Positions 34,679 to 43,451 of a DNA stretch of 64,000 nt are shown piece by piece; within the stretch, counting starts at the first letter, position 1, and the number at the start of each line of letters is the position of its first letter. The notes beneath the pieces were generated by a model. The model saw nothing but the letters and a program-made list of their open reading frames with translations, was not told the origin of the DNA and did not search any database. The position numbers were made by a program, and so were the translations under genes. Source of the stretch: Streptomyces sp. WMMB 322 (GTDB lineage Bacteria > Actinomycetota > Actinomycetes > Streptomycetales > Streptomycetaceae); contig NZ_FMHI01000001.1 of the NCBI RefSeq assembly GCF_900090145.1, positions 682,001-746,000 on the forward strand, in the 5' to 3' direction.

Positions 34679-34734
34679 GTGACGGGACATCACGGGTGTG
34701 ACTTTCACGTGATGTACGCGACACCACCTTGTGA
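34679..34734. promoter_or_regulatory. Array of alternating GTGA/TCAC half-sites upstream of rpf
   Basis: GTGA occurs at 34679, 34698, 34709 and 34731, and TCAC at 34690 and 34705. They form several nested dyads, including an exact 8-bp pair ACATCACG/CGTGATGT (34687-34694, 34708-34715). Such dyads recall Crp/Fnr-family or GntR operators. It lies about 170-225 nt before the Rpf start. Confidence 0.45.
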
Positions 34735-34903
34735 TGATGAACGCCGGGAAGCTACCTTCGGGCCGCGGCCGCAAGAAACTGCCACTGTGCGATCCGGCAT
34801 TGCGCGGCCCGCGGCAAGCAAAGGCGCACCACGCCCCGCATCACCCCGCACCACCCCGGCTTCACCACCCGCCAGGTCCGTGCCCCACGAGAGGTCACCC
34901 CGT

Positions 34904-35824
34904 ATGCCGCCCTTGTTGTCCGGTAACGGACGCCACCGCCGCCCGCGCCAGGCCCCCAACTTCGTGGTCGCGGCAGGGGTCACGGGCGCCGGCCTCGCCC
35001 TGCCCCTTCTCGGCGCGACATCGGCGAGCGCGGCGGACAACTCCACCTGGGACGCCGTCGCCGAGTGCGAGAGCGGCGGGCTGTGGAGCGCCGACGAGGA
35101 CAACGGCTACTACGGCGGGCTCCAGTTGGACCAGGAGACCTGGGAGGAGCACGGCGGCACCGAGTACGCCGAGCGGCCCGACCTGGCGAGCCGTGACCAG
35201 CAGATCACCGTGGCGGAGAGCGTCCTCGACGAGGAGGGCGCGGACATCTTCGGCGACTGCGCCAAGAGCGCCGGGCTGTCCCAGGATTCGCCGGACTCGC
35301 CCGACGTCGACCCGGACGGTTCCGGCGATGTCGTGGACGGGCCCGTCGCCGAACGCCCGTACCCCACCGTCCCGTCGACCGAGGCACCGGAGGACTGGGG
35401 CGCCGCACCTGACCCGGACGCGGCCCCGGACGCGTCCGTCGAGCCGTCCGAACCCTCCGGCTCGGCCGGCCCGTCCGAGTCCGGTGACCCGTCCGAAGAC
35501 TCCCTCTCGTCCGGTTCCGGGGGCGGCTCCTCGTACGAGCCGGGCGGTTCCGCCGGTTCGGGCGCGGGCGGCGACGCGGACGAGCGTCCCTCCCGTGACG
35601 GGAGCGAAGAGCGCGACGGAGGTGCCGGCGGTGCCGGCGAGAGCGACGCAGGCGGCAAGGACGGCACGGACGGCGAATACCGCGTCTCCCCGGGCGATTC
35701 GCTCTACACCATCGCGGACGAGCAGGACGTGGACGGCGGTTGGCGCGCGCTGTACGAACGCAACCGCGACGTCGTCGGCTCCGACCCCGGCCTCATCCTG
35801 CCCGGCCAGGAGCTGCGCCTCTGA
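34904..35824 (+). CDS. Resuscitation-promoting factor, Rpf domain + LysM
   Basis: This secreted cell-wall lytic enzyme helps spore germination and regrowth. The 306-residue protein has a signal peptide ending ATSASA (about residue 43), an Rpf catalytic domain (46-125) with WDAVAECESGG (catalytic Glu56), GYYGGLQLDQETW and QITVAESVL, and a Ser/Pro/Gly/Asp-rich linker of about 130 residues. A C-terminal LysM domain (YRVSPGDSLYTIADEQ...LILPGQELRL) binds peptidoglycan. The ATG at 34904 follows GAGAGG; an in-frame GTG at 34880 is less likely. The long AT-richer leader suggests post-transcriptional control. Confidence 0.94.
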   Translation: MPPLLSGNGRHRRPRQAPNFVVAAGVTGAGLALPLLGATSASAADNSTWDAVAECESGGLWSADEDNGYYGGLQLDQETWEEHGGTEYAERPDLASRDQQITVAESVLDEEGADIFGDCAKSAGLSQDSPDSPDVDPDGSGDVVDGPVAERPYPTVPSTEAPEDWGAAPDPDAAPDASVEPSEPSGSAGPSESGDPSEDSLSSGSGGGSSYEPGGSAGSGAGGDADERPSRDGSEERDGGAGGAGESDAGGKDGTDGEYRVSPGDSLYTIADEQDVDGGWRALYERNRDVVGSDPGLILPGQELRL

Positions 35825-35933
35825 CATGGCCGACTGAACCGAAGGGCGCGAGGACCCCCGCTTCCCGCCAAGTCGGTCCCGGTCCGGGGCCGAGGACTCG
35901 GGCCTCCCCGGGTCGTCCCGGTCTCGCTCCTCT

Positions 35934-35975
35934 GCGGGCGGACGGTCCCGCGGGGCCGCCCGCCCGCCTTTTCTT
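35934..35975 (+). terminator. Rho-independent-like terminator after rpf
   Basis: An 8-bp GC stem (35934-35941 with 35956-35963) encloses a smaller TCCCGCGGGG helix. CCGCCTTTTCTT follows, giving the U-tract rarely seen in this genome. Confidence 0.75.
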
Positions 35976-36075
35976 CCCCGGCCAAACAAATTACGGGGAG
36001 CGCCGGAGCACCCCTGAGCAGGGCTCCCTCGCTCCCTGTCACCGGCTGTTCCCCAGCCCGACACGACGGGCCGAC

Positions 36076-36103
36076 TTGGGCACCACCCCATGCCCGTTAG
36101 GCT
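36076..36103 (+). promoter_or_regulatory. Probable eno promoter
   Basis: TTGGGC (36076-36081) and TAGGCT (36098-36103) are spaced 16 bp, close to the HrdB consensus. The ribosome site AAGGAGAT lies about 30 nt further on, just before the GTG start. Confidence 0.6.
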
Positions 36104-36114
36104 CTGGGCAGTAA

Positions 36115-37422
<1,308 letters not shown>

Positions 37423-37615
37423 CCCGAAGCTCCGCAGCCGGCAGCGCCCATGTCGCGGTGCCCGACCGGCCGTCGCTGCGCCCGTCCCCGCTGCCGTTCC
37501 CGTACGGTGGCGGGGGCCGCCCGGCCGCCGGAAGCAGCACGCGCACGCACGGTGTGCGGGCGTGAGCCGGGACGTGGCGGCGCACGGACAGCTGAGAAGG
37601 GGACAGGGGAGGAAC

Positions 37616-38143
37616 GTGCCCGCGGATCGCTTCTCCACCGCGACCAGACTCAGGGCGCTCGGCACCCGGGCCGCCGAGCGCGTCTACCGCGCCCGCGGCC
37701 GGACCGTGCGTGCTCCGCGCCGCAGCCGTCTCACGGGCAGAGCCGCGGTGCTCGCCCTGGTGGTCTGCTCGCTGGTGGTCGCCCTGGCCTACCCCATGCG
37801 CCAGTACGTCTCGCAGCGCACCGAGATCGCCGAGCAGCAGCGCCAGGCGGAGCACGCCCGCAAGCAGGTCAAGCGCCTGCGCGAGGAGCGTGCGCGCTGG
37901 CGGGACCCCGCGTACGTCGAGCAACAGGCCCGCAGGCACCTGCACTTCGTCCGTCCCGGCGAGACGGGTTTCACCTTGCCGGACGGTACCGGCGCCGCGC
38001 ACCGGCCATCCGGCCGCGGTTCCGACCGCGCCTGGTACCAGAACCTGTGGGACGGCGTGGACAAGGCCGACAGGGCGGAGCGCGGCGGGGAGACCGCCGG
38101 GGGGACCGCCGGGGTAAACGGTCTGTCCGGCGGGGGCAGCTGA
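37616..38143 (+). CDS. divIC: Septum formation initiator DivIC/FtsB
   Basis: This bitopic cell-division protein acts with FtsL and FtsQ. The 175-residue product has a basic cytoplasmic N-terminus, one membrane helix (VLALVVCSLVVALAYPM, about 44-60) and a coiled coil (YVSQRTEIAEQQRQAEHARKQ onward). The conserved WRDPAYVEQQARRHLHFVRPGE motif of the family follows. The last 50 residues are disordered. The GTG at 37616 follows GGGGAGGA. Its position behind eno is conserved across actinobacteria. Confidence 0.94.
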   Translation: MPADRFSTATRLRALGTRAAERVYRARGRTVRAPRRSRLTGRAAVLALVVCSLVVALAYPMRQYVSQRTEIAEQQRQAEHARKQVKRLREERARWRDPAYVEQQARRHLHFVRPGETGFTLPDGTGAAHRPSGRGSDRAWYQNLWDGVDKADRAERGGETAGGTAGVNGLSGGGS

Positions 38144-38244
38144 GCTCCGCCGAACTTCCCTTCGCCCGCCGGCCGTTCGGCGCCTCCGGCGTGAACGCCG
38201 CCCCGAAGACCATCCGTAACGTCACCCGAGAGAGTCCCGCACCG

Positions 38245-38844
38245 ATGGAAGAACCTCCGCCGCAGACCGAGCCCACGCCGCCCACGGACGCCGATGTGGC
38301 GGCGTTCAAGGCGCAGTTGGGCCGTCCGCCCCGCGGTCTGCGCGCGATCGCGCACCGCTGCCCGTGCGGCCTGCCCGACGTCGTGGAGACGGCACCGCGG
38401 CTGGAGGACGGTACGCCTTTCCCCACCACGTACTACCTGACGTGCCCGCGGGCCGCCTCCGCCATCGGCACGCTGGAGGCCGAGGGCGTCATGCGCGAGA
38501 TGACGGCACGCCTGGGGGAGGACGAGGAACTGGCCGCGGCCTACCGCGCGGCCCACGAGGACTATCTCGCCCGTCGCGACGCCATCGACGTGCTCCCCGG
38601 CTTCCCCAGCGCCGGAGGGATGCCGGACCGCGTGAAGTGCCTGCACGTGCTCGTCGCCCACTCCCTCGTCGCCGGTCCGGGAGTCAACCCCCTCGGCGAC
38701 GAGGCGCTGGCGATGCTGCCGGAGTGGTGGGCCAAGGGCCCCTGCGTCCCGGTCCCCGGTGACGGGGAGCACGAAGTGAACGAGGGTACGGACGACGACC
38801 CGTACGAGGACGCCGGGCGGCAGGGCGACGCCGCGCGCGGCTGA
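38245..38844 (+). CDS. DUF501 family protein
   Basis: The 199-residue cytoplasmic protein has the DUF501 pattern: FKAQLGRPPRGLRAIAHRCPCG, PTTYYLTCPRAASAIGTLEAEG, LARRDAIDVLPGFPSAGGMP and VKCLHVLVAHSLVAGPGVNP. Several conserved Cys and His residues hint at metal binding, but no activity is established. It lies between divIC and ppx as in most actinomycetes. An acidic tail closes the protein. Confidence 0.92.
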   Translation: MEEPPPQTEPTPPTDADVAAFKAQLGRPPRGLRAIAHRCPCGLPDVVETAPRLEDGTPFPTTYYLTCPRAASAIGTLEAEGVMREMTARLGEDEELAAAYRAAHEDYLARRDAIDVLPGFPSAGGMPDRVKCLHVLVAHSLVAGPGVNPLGDEALAMLPEWWAKGPCVPVPGDGEHEVNEGTDDDPYEDAGRQGDAARG

Positions 38845-38886
38845 CCGTCCCGCAAGCACCGTCCCGCAAGCACCGTCCCGCAAGCA
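38845..38886 (+). repeat. 14-bp tandem repeat, three units
   Basis: Three identical copies of CCGTCCCGCAAGCA start directly after the DUF501 stop codon. Confidence 0.95.
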
Positions 38887-38908
38887 CCGGCCCGGACGCC
38901 GGCCTGCC

Positions 38909-38967
38909 GGTGCGCATCCGCCCGGTGCGCATCCGCCCGGTACGCATCCGCCCGGCGCGGACCGCCC
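38909..38967 (+). repeat. 15-bp tandem repeat, three to four units
   Basis: GGTGCGCATCCGCCC is repeated at 38909, 38924 and 38939 (one change) with a decayed fourth unit, in the same spacer upstream of ppx. Confidence 0.9.
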
Positions 38968-39059
38968 GGGTGCGGTCGCGGGCGGCGGTTCCGGCGGGCG
39001 CCCGCCGGGACACGCATACGCTGGGGGCGACCCGTCGTGTGAGGAGCTGAGGAGAGCGC

Positions 39060-39986
39060 ATGCCCCGTGTCGCCGCCGTGGACTGCGGTACCAACTCGAT
39101 CCGGCTGCTGGTCGCGGACACCGACCCCGCACAGGGCGAACTGAAGGATCTCGAGCGGCGGATGGAGATCGTCCGCCTCGGTCAGGGCGTCGACCGTACG
39201 GGGCGTCTCGCGCCGGAGGCGCTGGAGCGCACGTTCGCCGCCTGCCGCGACTACGCGCGGGCCATCGAGGAGCACGGCGCCCGGCACGTGCGTTTCGTCG
39301 CCACCTCCGCGTCGCGCGATGCGGAGAACCGGGACGAGTTCGTGCGGGGCGTCGTGGACATCCTCGGGGCGGAGCCGGAGGTGATCACCGGCGACGAGGA
39401 GGCACAGCTCTCCTTCACCGGCGCCACCAGGGAGCTGGCCGGGCGCCCGGACCTGGACAAGCCGTATCTCGTCGTGGACATCGGCGGAGGCTCCACGGAG
39501 TTCGTCGTCGGCGACGACTCGGTGCGGGCCGCCAGGTCCGTCGACATCGGCTGTGTGCGGCTCACCGAGCGCCACGGCATCTCCGGCCCCGTCACCGCCG
39601 GCCTGCGCGCGGCGATGCGGGCCGATGTGTCGGCGGCCCTGGACGAGGTGGAGCGGAGCGTGCCGCTGGCGCACGCCCGCACCCTCGTCGGCCTCGCGGG
39701 CACCGTCACGACGGTCGCGGGCATCGCGCTGGGTCTGGACGCCTACGATTCCGCCGCCATCCACCACTCCCGCGTCCCGCGGGAGCAGATCGCGGAGATC
39801 GTGGAGCGCCTGCTGGCCTCGACGCACGAGGAGCGGGCGGCGATCCCGGTCATGCATCCCGGGCGCGTGGACGTGATCGCGGCCGGTGCCCTCATACTGC
39901 TTGTGATCATGGAACGTACGGGGGCGGCGGAGGTCGTCGTCAGCGAGCACGACATCCTCGACGGCATTGCGTGGAGCGTCAGTTGA
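39060..39986 (+). CDS. ppx: Exopolyphosphatase / Ppx-GppA family
   Basis: The 308-residue ASKHA-fold phosphatase hydrolyses polyphosphate or pppGpp. Phosphate-binding loops are VDCGTNSIRLLVAD (7-20) and VVDIGGGSTEFVVGD. The family segment RFVATSASRDAENRDEF and VITGDEEAQLSFTGA are present, as is LAGTVTTVAGIALGL. The short single-domain length is usual for actinobacterial Ppx1/GppA. The ATG at 39060 follows GAGGAG. It closes the eno block. Confidence 0.94.
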   Translation: MPRVAAVDCGTNSIRLLVADTDPAQGELKDLERRMEIVRLGQGVDRTGRLAPEALERTFAACRDYARAIEEHGARHVRFVATSASRDAENRDEFVRGVVDILGAEPEVITGDEEAQLSFTGATRELAGRPDLDKPYLVVDIGGGSTEFVVGDDSVRAARSVDIGCVRLTERHGISGPVTAGLRAAMRADVSAALDEVERSVPLAHARTLVGLAGTVTTVAGIALGLDAYDSAAIHHSRVPREQIAEIVERLLASTHEERAAIPVMHPGRVDVIAAGALILLVIMERTGAAEVVVSEHDILDGIAWSVS

Positions 39987-40081
39987 GGCTCCACAGCCCC
40001 GCGCCGGCCCTCACTTGAGCGATGCCGGACTCCTTTGAAAGGGTGCCCCGGGACCTCTCGGAAGGCCGTCGGGAGCAGTCT

Positions 40082-40097
40082 CGTGAAATAATTCACG
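40082..40097. promoter_or_regulatory. Rex-operator-like dyad
   Basis: CGTGAAATAATTCACG is a dyad (perfect except the central TA-containing core is itself palindromic-like). It fits GTGAA-N4-TTCAC, the geometry of the actinomycete Rex site TGTGAACGCNTTCACA. It lies 306 nt upstream of ndh, whose NADH-oxidising product makes NADH/NAD-sensing Rex the natural candidate. Confidence 0.55.
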
Positions 40098-40180
40098 TGG
40101 AAAACCGCCTCGTCGGACGCACATCACACCCGTAGGGGCCCGGCAGAGAGCTCCGGGGCGGGCGCGTTGCTGTGAACGCC

Positions 40181-40209
40181 GCATTCCAGCCACATGAAGG
40201 CTGGAGTGC
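40181..40209. promoter_or_regulatory. Hairpin in ndh leader
   Basis: Arms 40181-40191 and 40199-40209 pair over 11 bp with one G-U, loop 7 nt. TGTGAACGC, a Rex half-site, lies immediately 5' at 40171. It could be a terminator for ppx or an attenuator for ndh. Confidence 0.45.
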
Positions 40210-40351
40210 CGCTTCGGGACTGCTCTCGGGGCGCGGACGATAAGCGCAGCTCACGGCGGGGATGACCGCTTCACGGCCCCGGCCGGAGGATCGGATGCCG
40301 GAGGGGCTCCGGCAGGTGGCCGCGAAGTGTAGCAGGGGGTGCGACCATGCT

Positions 40352-40367
40352 TGTGAAGCCCCTCACG
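40352..40367. promoter_or_regulatory. Second Rex-like dyad close to ndh
   Basis: TGTGAAGCCCCTCACG keeps GTGA and TCAC in mirror positions and matches the Rex consensus at most positions. It lies 36 nt upstream of the ndh ATG, a repressor-compatible distance. Confidence 0.45.
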
Positions 40368-40402
40368 AGGTCACCCCCCGGGGCGGGTGGATACTCGATG
40401 GC

Positions 40403-41824
40403 ATGAGCACCACGGAGCGTCCTCGAATCCTCGTTGTGGGTGGCGGGTACGTCGGCTTGTACGCCGCACGGCGCATCCTGAAGAAGATGCGCTACGGCGA
40501 GGCGACAGTCACCGTCGTCGACCCGCGTTCGTACATGACGTACCAGCCGTTCCTCCCGGAAGCCGCTGCCGGCAGCATCTCGCCGCGCCACGTCGTGGTT
40601 CCGCTGCGGCGTGTGCTGCCCAAGGCCGAGGTTCTCACCGGCCGTGTGACGACGATCGACCAGGAGAGCAAGGTCGCAACGATCGCGCCGCTCGTCGGAG
40701 AGGCGTACGACCTGCCCTTCGACTACCTCGTCATCGCCATGGGTGCGGTCTCACGGACCTTCCCGATCCCCGGACTTGCCGAGAACGGCATCGGCATGAA
40801 GGGCGTCGAGGAGGCCATCGGGCTGCGCAACCACGTGCTGGAGCAGCTGGACAAGGCCGACTCCACCAACGACGAGGACGTTCGGCGCCGCGCGCTGACC
40901 TTCGTCTTCGTCGGCGGCGGCTTCGCGGGCGCGGAGACGGTCGGTGAGGTCGAGGACATGGCCCGCGACGCGGCGAAGTACTACCCGAACGTCCGGCGCG
41001 AGGACATGCGCTTCATCCTCGTCGACGTCGCCCCCGGCATCCTGCCGGAGGTCGGTCCGAAGCTGGGCGAGTGGGGACTCGAGCACCTCAAGAGCCGCGG
41101 TGTCGAGTGCTACCTGGGCACCTCGATGAAGTCCTGCGTCGGCGGTCACGTCGAACTCAGCAACGGCCTCGAGGTCGACTCCAGCACCATCGTGTGGACG
41201 GCGGGCGTCAAGCCCAACCCGGCGCTGGCCCGCTTCGGTCTGCCGCTGGGCCCCAAGGGGCACGTGGACGTCGACGCGACCATGCAGGTCCGCGGCTCCG
41301 GCCACATCTGGGCCGCCGGCGACAACGCCCAGGTGCCGGACCTGGCCGCGGGCAAGGACGGCGCCTACTGCCCGCCGAACGCGCAGCACGCTCTGCGGCA
41401 GGCGAAGGTGCTGGGCGACAACATCATCTCGGCGCTCCGCGGCTTCCCGCGGCGCGCCTACAAGCACGGCAACAAGGGCGCCGTCGCCGGACTCGGGCTG
41501 CACAAGGGCGTCGCGATGATCGTCGTCGGCAAGACCCGGATCAAGCTCAAGGGGCGCCTGGCCTGGTACATGCACCGCACGTACCACGGCCTCGCCGTCC
41601 CCACCTGGAACCGCAAGATCCGCGTCTTCGCGGACTGGACGCTCGCGATGTTCCTCAAGCGTGAGGTCGTCTCCCTCGGCGCGATGGAACACCCCCGCGA
41701 GGAGTTCTACGAGGCCGCCTCGCCCGTGACCGCCGCCGCGACGGAGGAGGCCGCGGCCGAGCGCAAGACCCGGGTCAAGGAGAGCCGTGCCGTGAACCAC
41801 CGGGAAGAGGCCAAGGCCTCCTGA
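40403..41824 (+). CDS. ndh: Type II NADH dehydrogenase
   Basis: This membrane-associated flavoprotein passes electrons from NADH to quinone without pumping protons. The 473-residue protein has two dinucleotide folds: FAD ILVVGGGYVGLYAARRI near the N-terminus and NADH FVFVGGGFAGAETVGE near residue 175. SYMTYQPFLPEAAAG and HIWAAGDNAQVPD (FAD-ribityl contact) are typical of NDH-2. A C-terminal amphipathic region precedes a charged tail. The ATG at 40403 gives MSTTERPRILVV. The upstream dyads suggest redox control. Confidence 0.95.
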   Translation: MSTTERPRILVVGGGYVGLYAARRILKKMRYGEATVTVVDPRSYMTYQPFLPEAAAGSISPRHVVVPLRRVLPKAEVLTGRVTTIDQESKVATIAPLVGEAYDLPFDYLVIAMGAVSRTFPIPGLAENGIGMKGVEEAIGLRNHVLEQLDKADSTNDEDVRRRALTFVFVGGGFAGAETVGEVEDMARDAAKYYPNVRREDMRFILVDVAPGILPEVGPKLGEWGLEHLKSRGVECYLGTSMKSCVGGHVELSNGLEVDSSTIVWTAGVKPNPALARFGLPLGPKGHVDVDATMQVRGSGHIWAAGDNAQVPDLAAGKDGAYCPPNAQHALRQAKVLGDNIISALRGFPRRAYKHGNKGAVAGLGLHKGVAMIVVGKTRIKLKGRLAWYMHRTYHGLAVPTWNRKIRVFADWTLAMFLKREVVSLGAMEHPREEFYEAASPVTAAATEEAAAERKTRVKESRAVNHREEAKAS

Positions 41825-41868
41825 GCCTGCCCGTGAGGTGATCCGCGAAGGACACCGAAGACCTCCGT

Positions 41869-41908
41869 GAAGGGGGCGTCCGCCATCCGTGGGGCGGGCG
41901 CCCCCTTC
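41869..41908 (+). terminator. Strong hairpin after ndh
   Basis: Ten perfect pairs (41869-41878 with 41899-41908) continue inside with CCGCC/GGCGG after one mismatch. Confidence 0.75.
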
Positions 41909-41985
41909 GCAGTTCCCGCACGGACCCCGCACCCTCCCCGCGAGGTGACGCGGCGACAAACCGGTGTGTGAGTCGGCATGGTTCG

Positions 41986-42009
41986 CACGACAATCGTGTT
42001 GCATATACG
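41986..42009 (+). promoter_or_regulatory. cfa promoter with embedded dyad
   Basis: CACGACAATCGTG (41986-41998) is a perfect 5-bp dyad with a 3-nt centre, lying just upstream of a -10-like TATACG (42004-42009). The dyad would overlap the spacer or -35 of the promoter, which suggests operator control. Confidence 0.45.
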
Positions 42010-42042
42010 GGGTTCCACCCCTTCCGTATGGAGGTGTGTGCA

Positions 42043-43383
42043 ATGACCGATGTCGCGTCACGACTCTGCGCCCTCACCGAACGGCTCCTCGGCGCGCCTC
42101 TTCCCGTCCGCATCCGCGCCTGGGACGGCAGCGAAGCCGGACCGGCCGGCGCTCCCGTGCTCCGCGTACGGCACCGGCGCGCGCTGCGCCGCGTCCTGTG
42201 GCGGCCGGGCGAACTGGGCCTGGCCCGCGCCTGGGTGGCAGGGGAGCTCGACACCGACGGGGACGGTGAGCTGTACGGGCTGCTCGACCGGCTGGCGGGC
42301 CTGATGTGGGAGAAGAACGAGAGCGGGCGGGAGTCCTCACCGGGTCGGCTGCGCGCCGCACTCGACCGCGTACGCGACCCGGACGTACGTGCCGCCGTCC
42401 GAGAACTGCTCGTGCTCGGAGGCACGTTGCCGCCGCCGTCGCCGCCCGCGGAGGAGCGGCGCAGGCGGCTGGGCGTCCGGCACACCCGCAGCCGGGACCG
42501 CCAGGCCATCAGCCACCACTACGACGTGGGCAACGACTTCTACCGGCTCGTCCTCGGCCCGAGCATGGTCTACTCGTGCGCCTACTGGGAGCCGGCGGCG
42601 GCCGGGAAGACCTTCATGCTCGAGGACGCCCAGCGCGCCAAACTCGACCTGGTCTGCCGCAAGCTGGCGCTGCGTGAGGGGCAGCGGCTGCTGGACGTCG
42701 GATGCGGATGGGGCTCACTGGTGCTGCACGCGGCGCGCGAGTACGGAGTGCGTGCCGTCGGCATCACGCTCTCGCAGGAGCAGGCCACCTACGCCCGCAA
42801 GCGCGTGGCGGAGGAGGGGCTGACCGACCGTGTCGAGATCCGTGTGCAGGACTACCGCGAGGTGCGCGACGGGCCTTACGACGCGATCTCCTCGATCGGC
42901 ATGGCGGAACACGTCGGCCGGGAGCGCTACCGCGAATACGCCGGCGACCTGTACGAGCTGCTGCGGCCGGGCGGGCGCCTGCTCAACCACCAGATCGGGC
43001 GCCGCCCCGTGAGCGACGAATCCGCCTACGAGGTCGACGAGTTCATCGACGCGTACGTCTTCCCGGACGGGGAGCTCGCTCCCGTCGGGCAGACGGTCTC
43101 CGTGCTGGAGGAGGCGGGGTTCGAGGTGCGCGACCTCGAATCGCTGCGCGAGCACTACGCGCTGACGCTGCGCGCCTGGGTCGCCAACCTGGAGGCGGCC
43201 TTCAGCGAGGCTGCACGTCTCAGCTCGTACGGACGTGCACGGGTGTGGCGGCTGTACATGGCCGCTTCGGCGCTCGCCTTCGAGCACAACCGGATCGGCA
43301 TCAACCAGGTCCTCGCGGTCCGCACGACGCCCGGCGGCGACTCGGGGCTGCTGCTGCGCACCCGCGAGTGGCGCGCGGCGTGA
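42043..43383 (+). CDS. cfa: Cyclopropane-fatty-acyl-phospholipid synthase family
   Basis: This SAM-dependent enzyme modifies unsaturated acyl chains of phospholipids. The 446-residue protein has an N-terminal lipid-binding region (VRIRAWDGSEAG..LGLARAWVAGELD) and a methyltransferase domain: ISHHYDVGNDFYRLVLGPSMVYSCAYW, SAM loop LLDVGCGWGSLVLHAA, GITLSQEQATYARKR, and SIGMAEHVGRERY with the family Glu/His. The C-terminal FEHNRIGINQVL is typical. The ATG at 42043 follows GGAGGTG. It sits directly downstream of ndh as in other Streptomyces. In some actinomycetes the product is a methyl-branched rather than cyclopropane lipid. Confidence 0.93.
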   Translation: MTDVASRLCALTERLLGAPLPVRIRAWDGSEAGPAGAPVLRVRHRRALRRVLWRPGELGLARAWVAGELDTDGDGELYGLLDRLAGLMWEKNESGRESSPGRLRAALDRVRDPDVRAAVRELLVLGGTLPPPSPPAEERRRRLGVRHTRSRDRQAISHHYDVGNDFYRLVLGPSMVYSCAYWEPAAAGKTFMLEDAQRAKLDLVCRKLALREGQRLLDVGCGWGSLVLHAAREYGVRAVGITLSQEQATYARKRVAEEGLTDRVEIRVQDYREVRDGPYDAISSIGMAEHVGRERYREYAGDLYELLRPGGRLLNHQIGRRPVSDESAYEVDEFIDAYVFPDGELAPVGQTVSVLEEAGFEVRDLESLREHYALTLRAWVANLEAAFSEAARLSSYGRARVWRLYMAASALAFEHNRIGINQVLAVRTTPGGDSGLLLRTREWRAA

Positions 43384-43394
43384 CGGCCGGGGCC

Positions 43395-43451
43395 TGACCG
43401 GAGGGGGCGCACCACCACCGACCACCGGTGGTGGTGCGCCCCCTCCGGTCA
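43395..43451. terminator. Bidirectional terminator, 26-bp perfect stem
   Basis: Arms 43395-43420 and 43426-43451 are exact reverse complements around a 5-nt loop. The distal arm includes the stop codon of the convergent ROK gene (43449-43451). It serves both cfa and the ROK gene. Confidence 0.9.

Larger units (their letters stand above)
39987..40402. other. Regulatory spacer ppx-ndh
   Basis: This 416-nt spacer is less GC-rich than its surroundings. It carries two Rex-operator-like dyads and a hairpin, listed separately. A GATACT about 10 nt before the ndh ATG could be a -10 of a leaderless transcript. No gene is seen. Confidence 0.6.

Noticed and set aside
34664..34903. Possible c-di-AMP (ydaO-type) riboswitch upstream of rpf, as known for some Streptomyces rpf genes
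   Set aside because: I could not find the conserved GGGGGACCCA and GGGGTGAAT-type segments; the leader shows only dyads. A covariance-model search would settle it.
40171..40186. Full Rex site at TGTGAACGC
   Set aside because: Only the left half matches; the right half is replaced by the arm of the hairpin.
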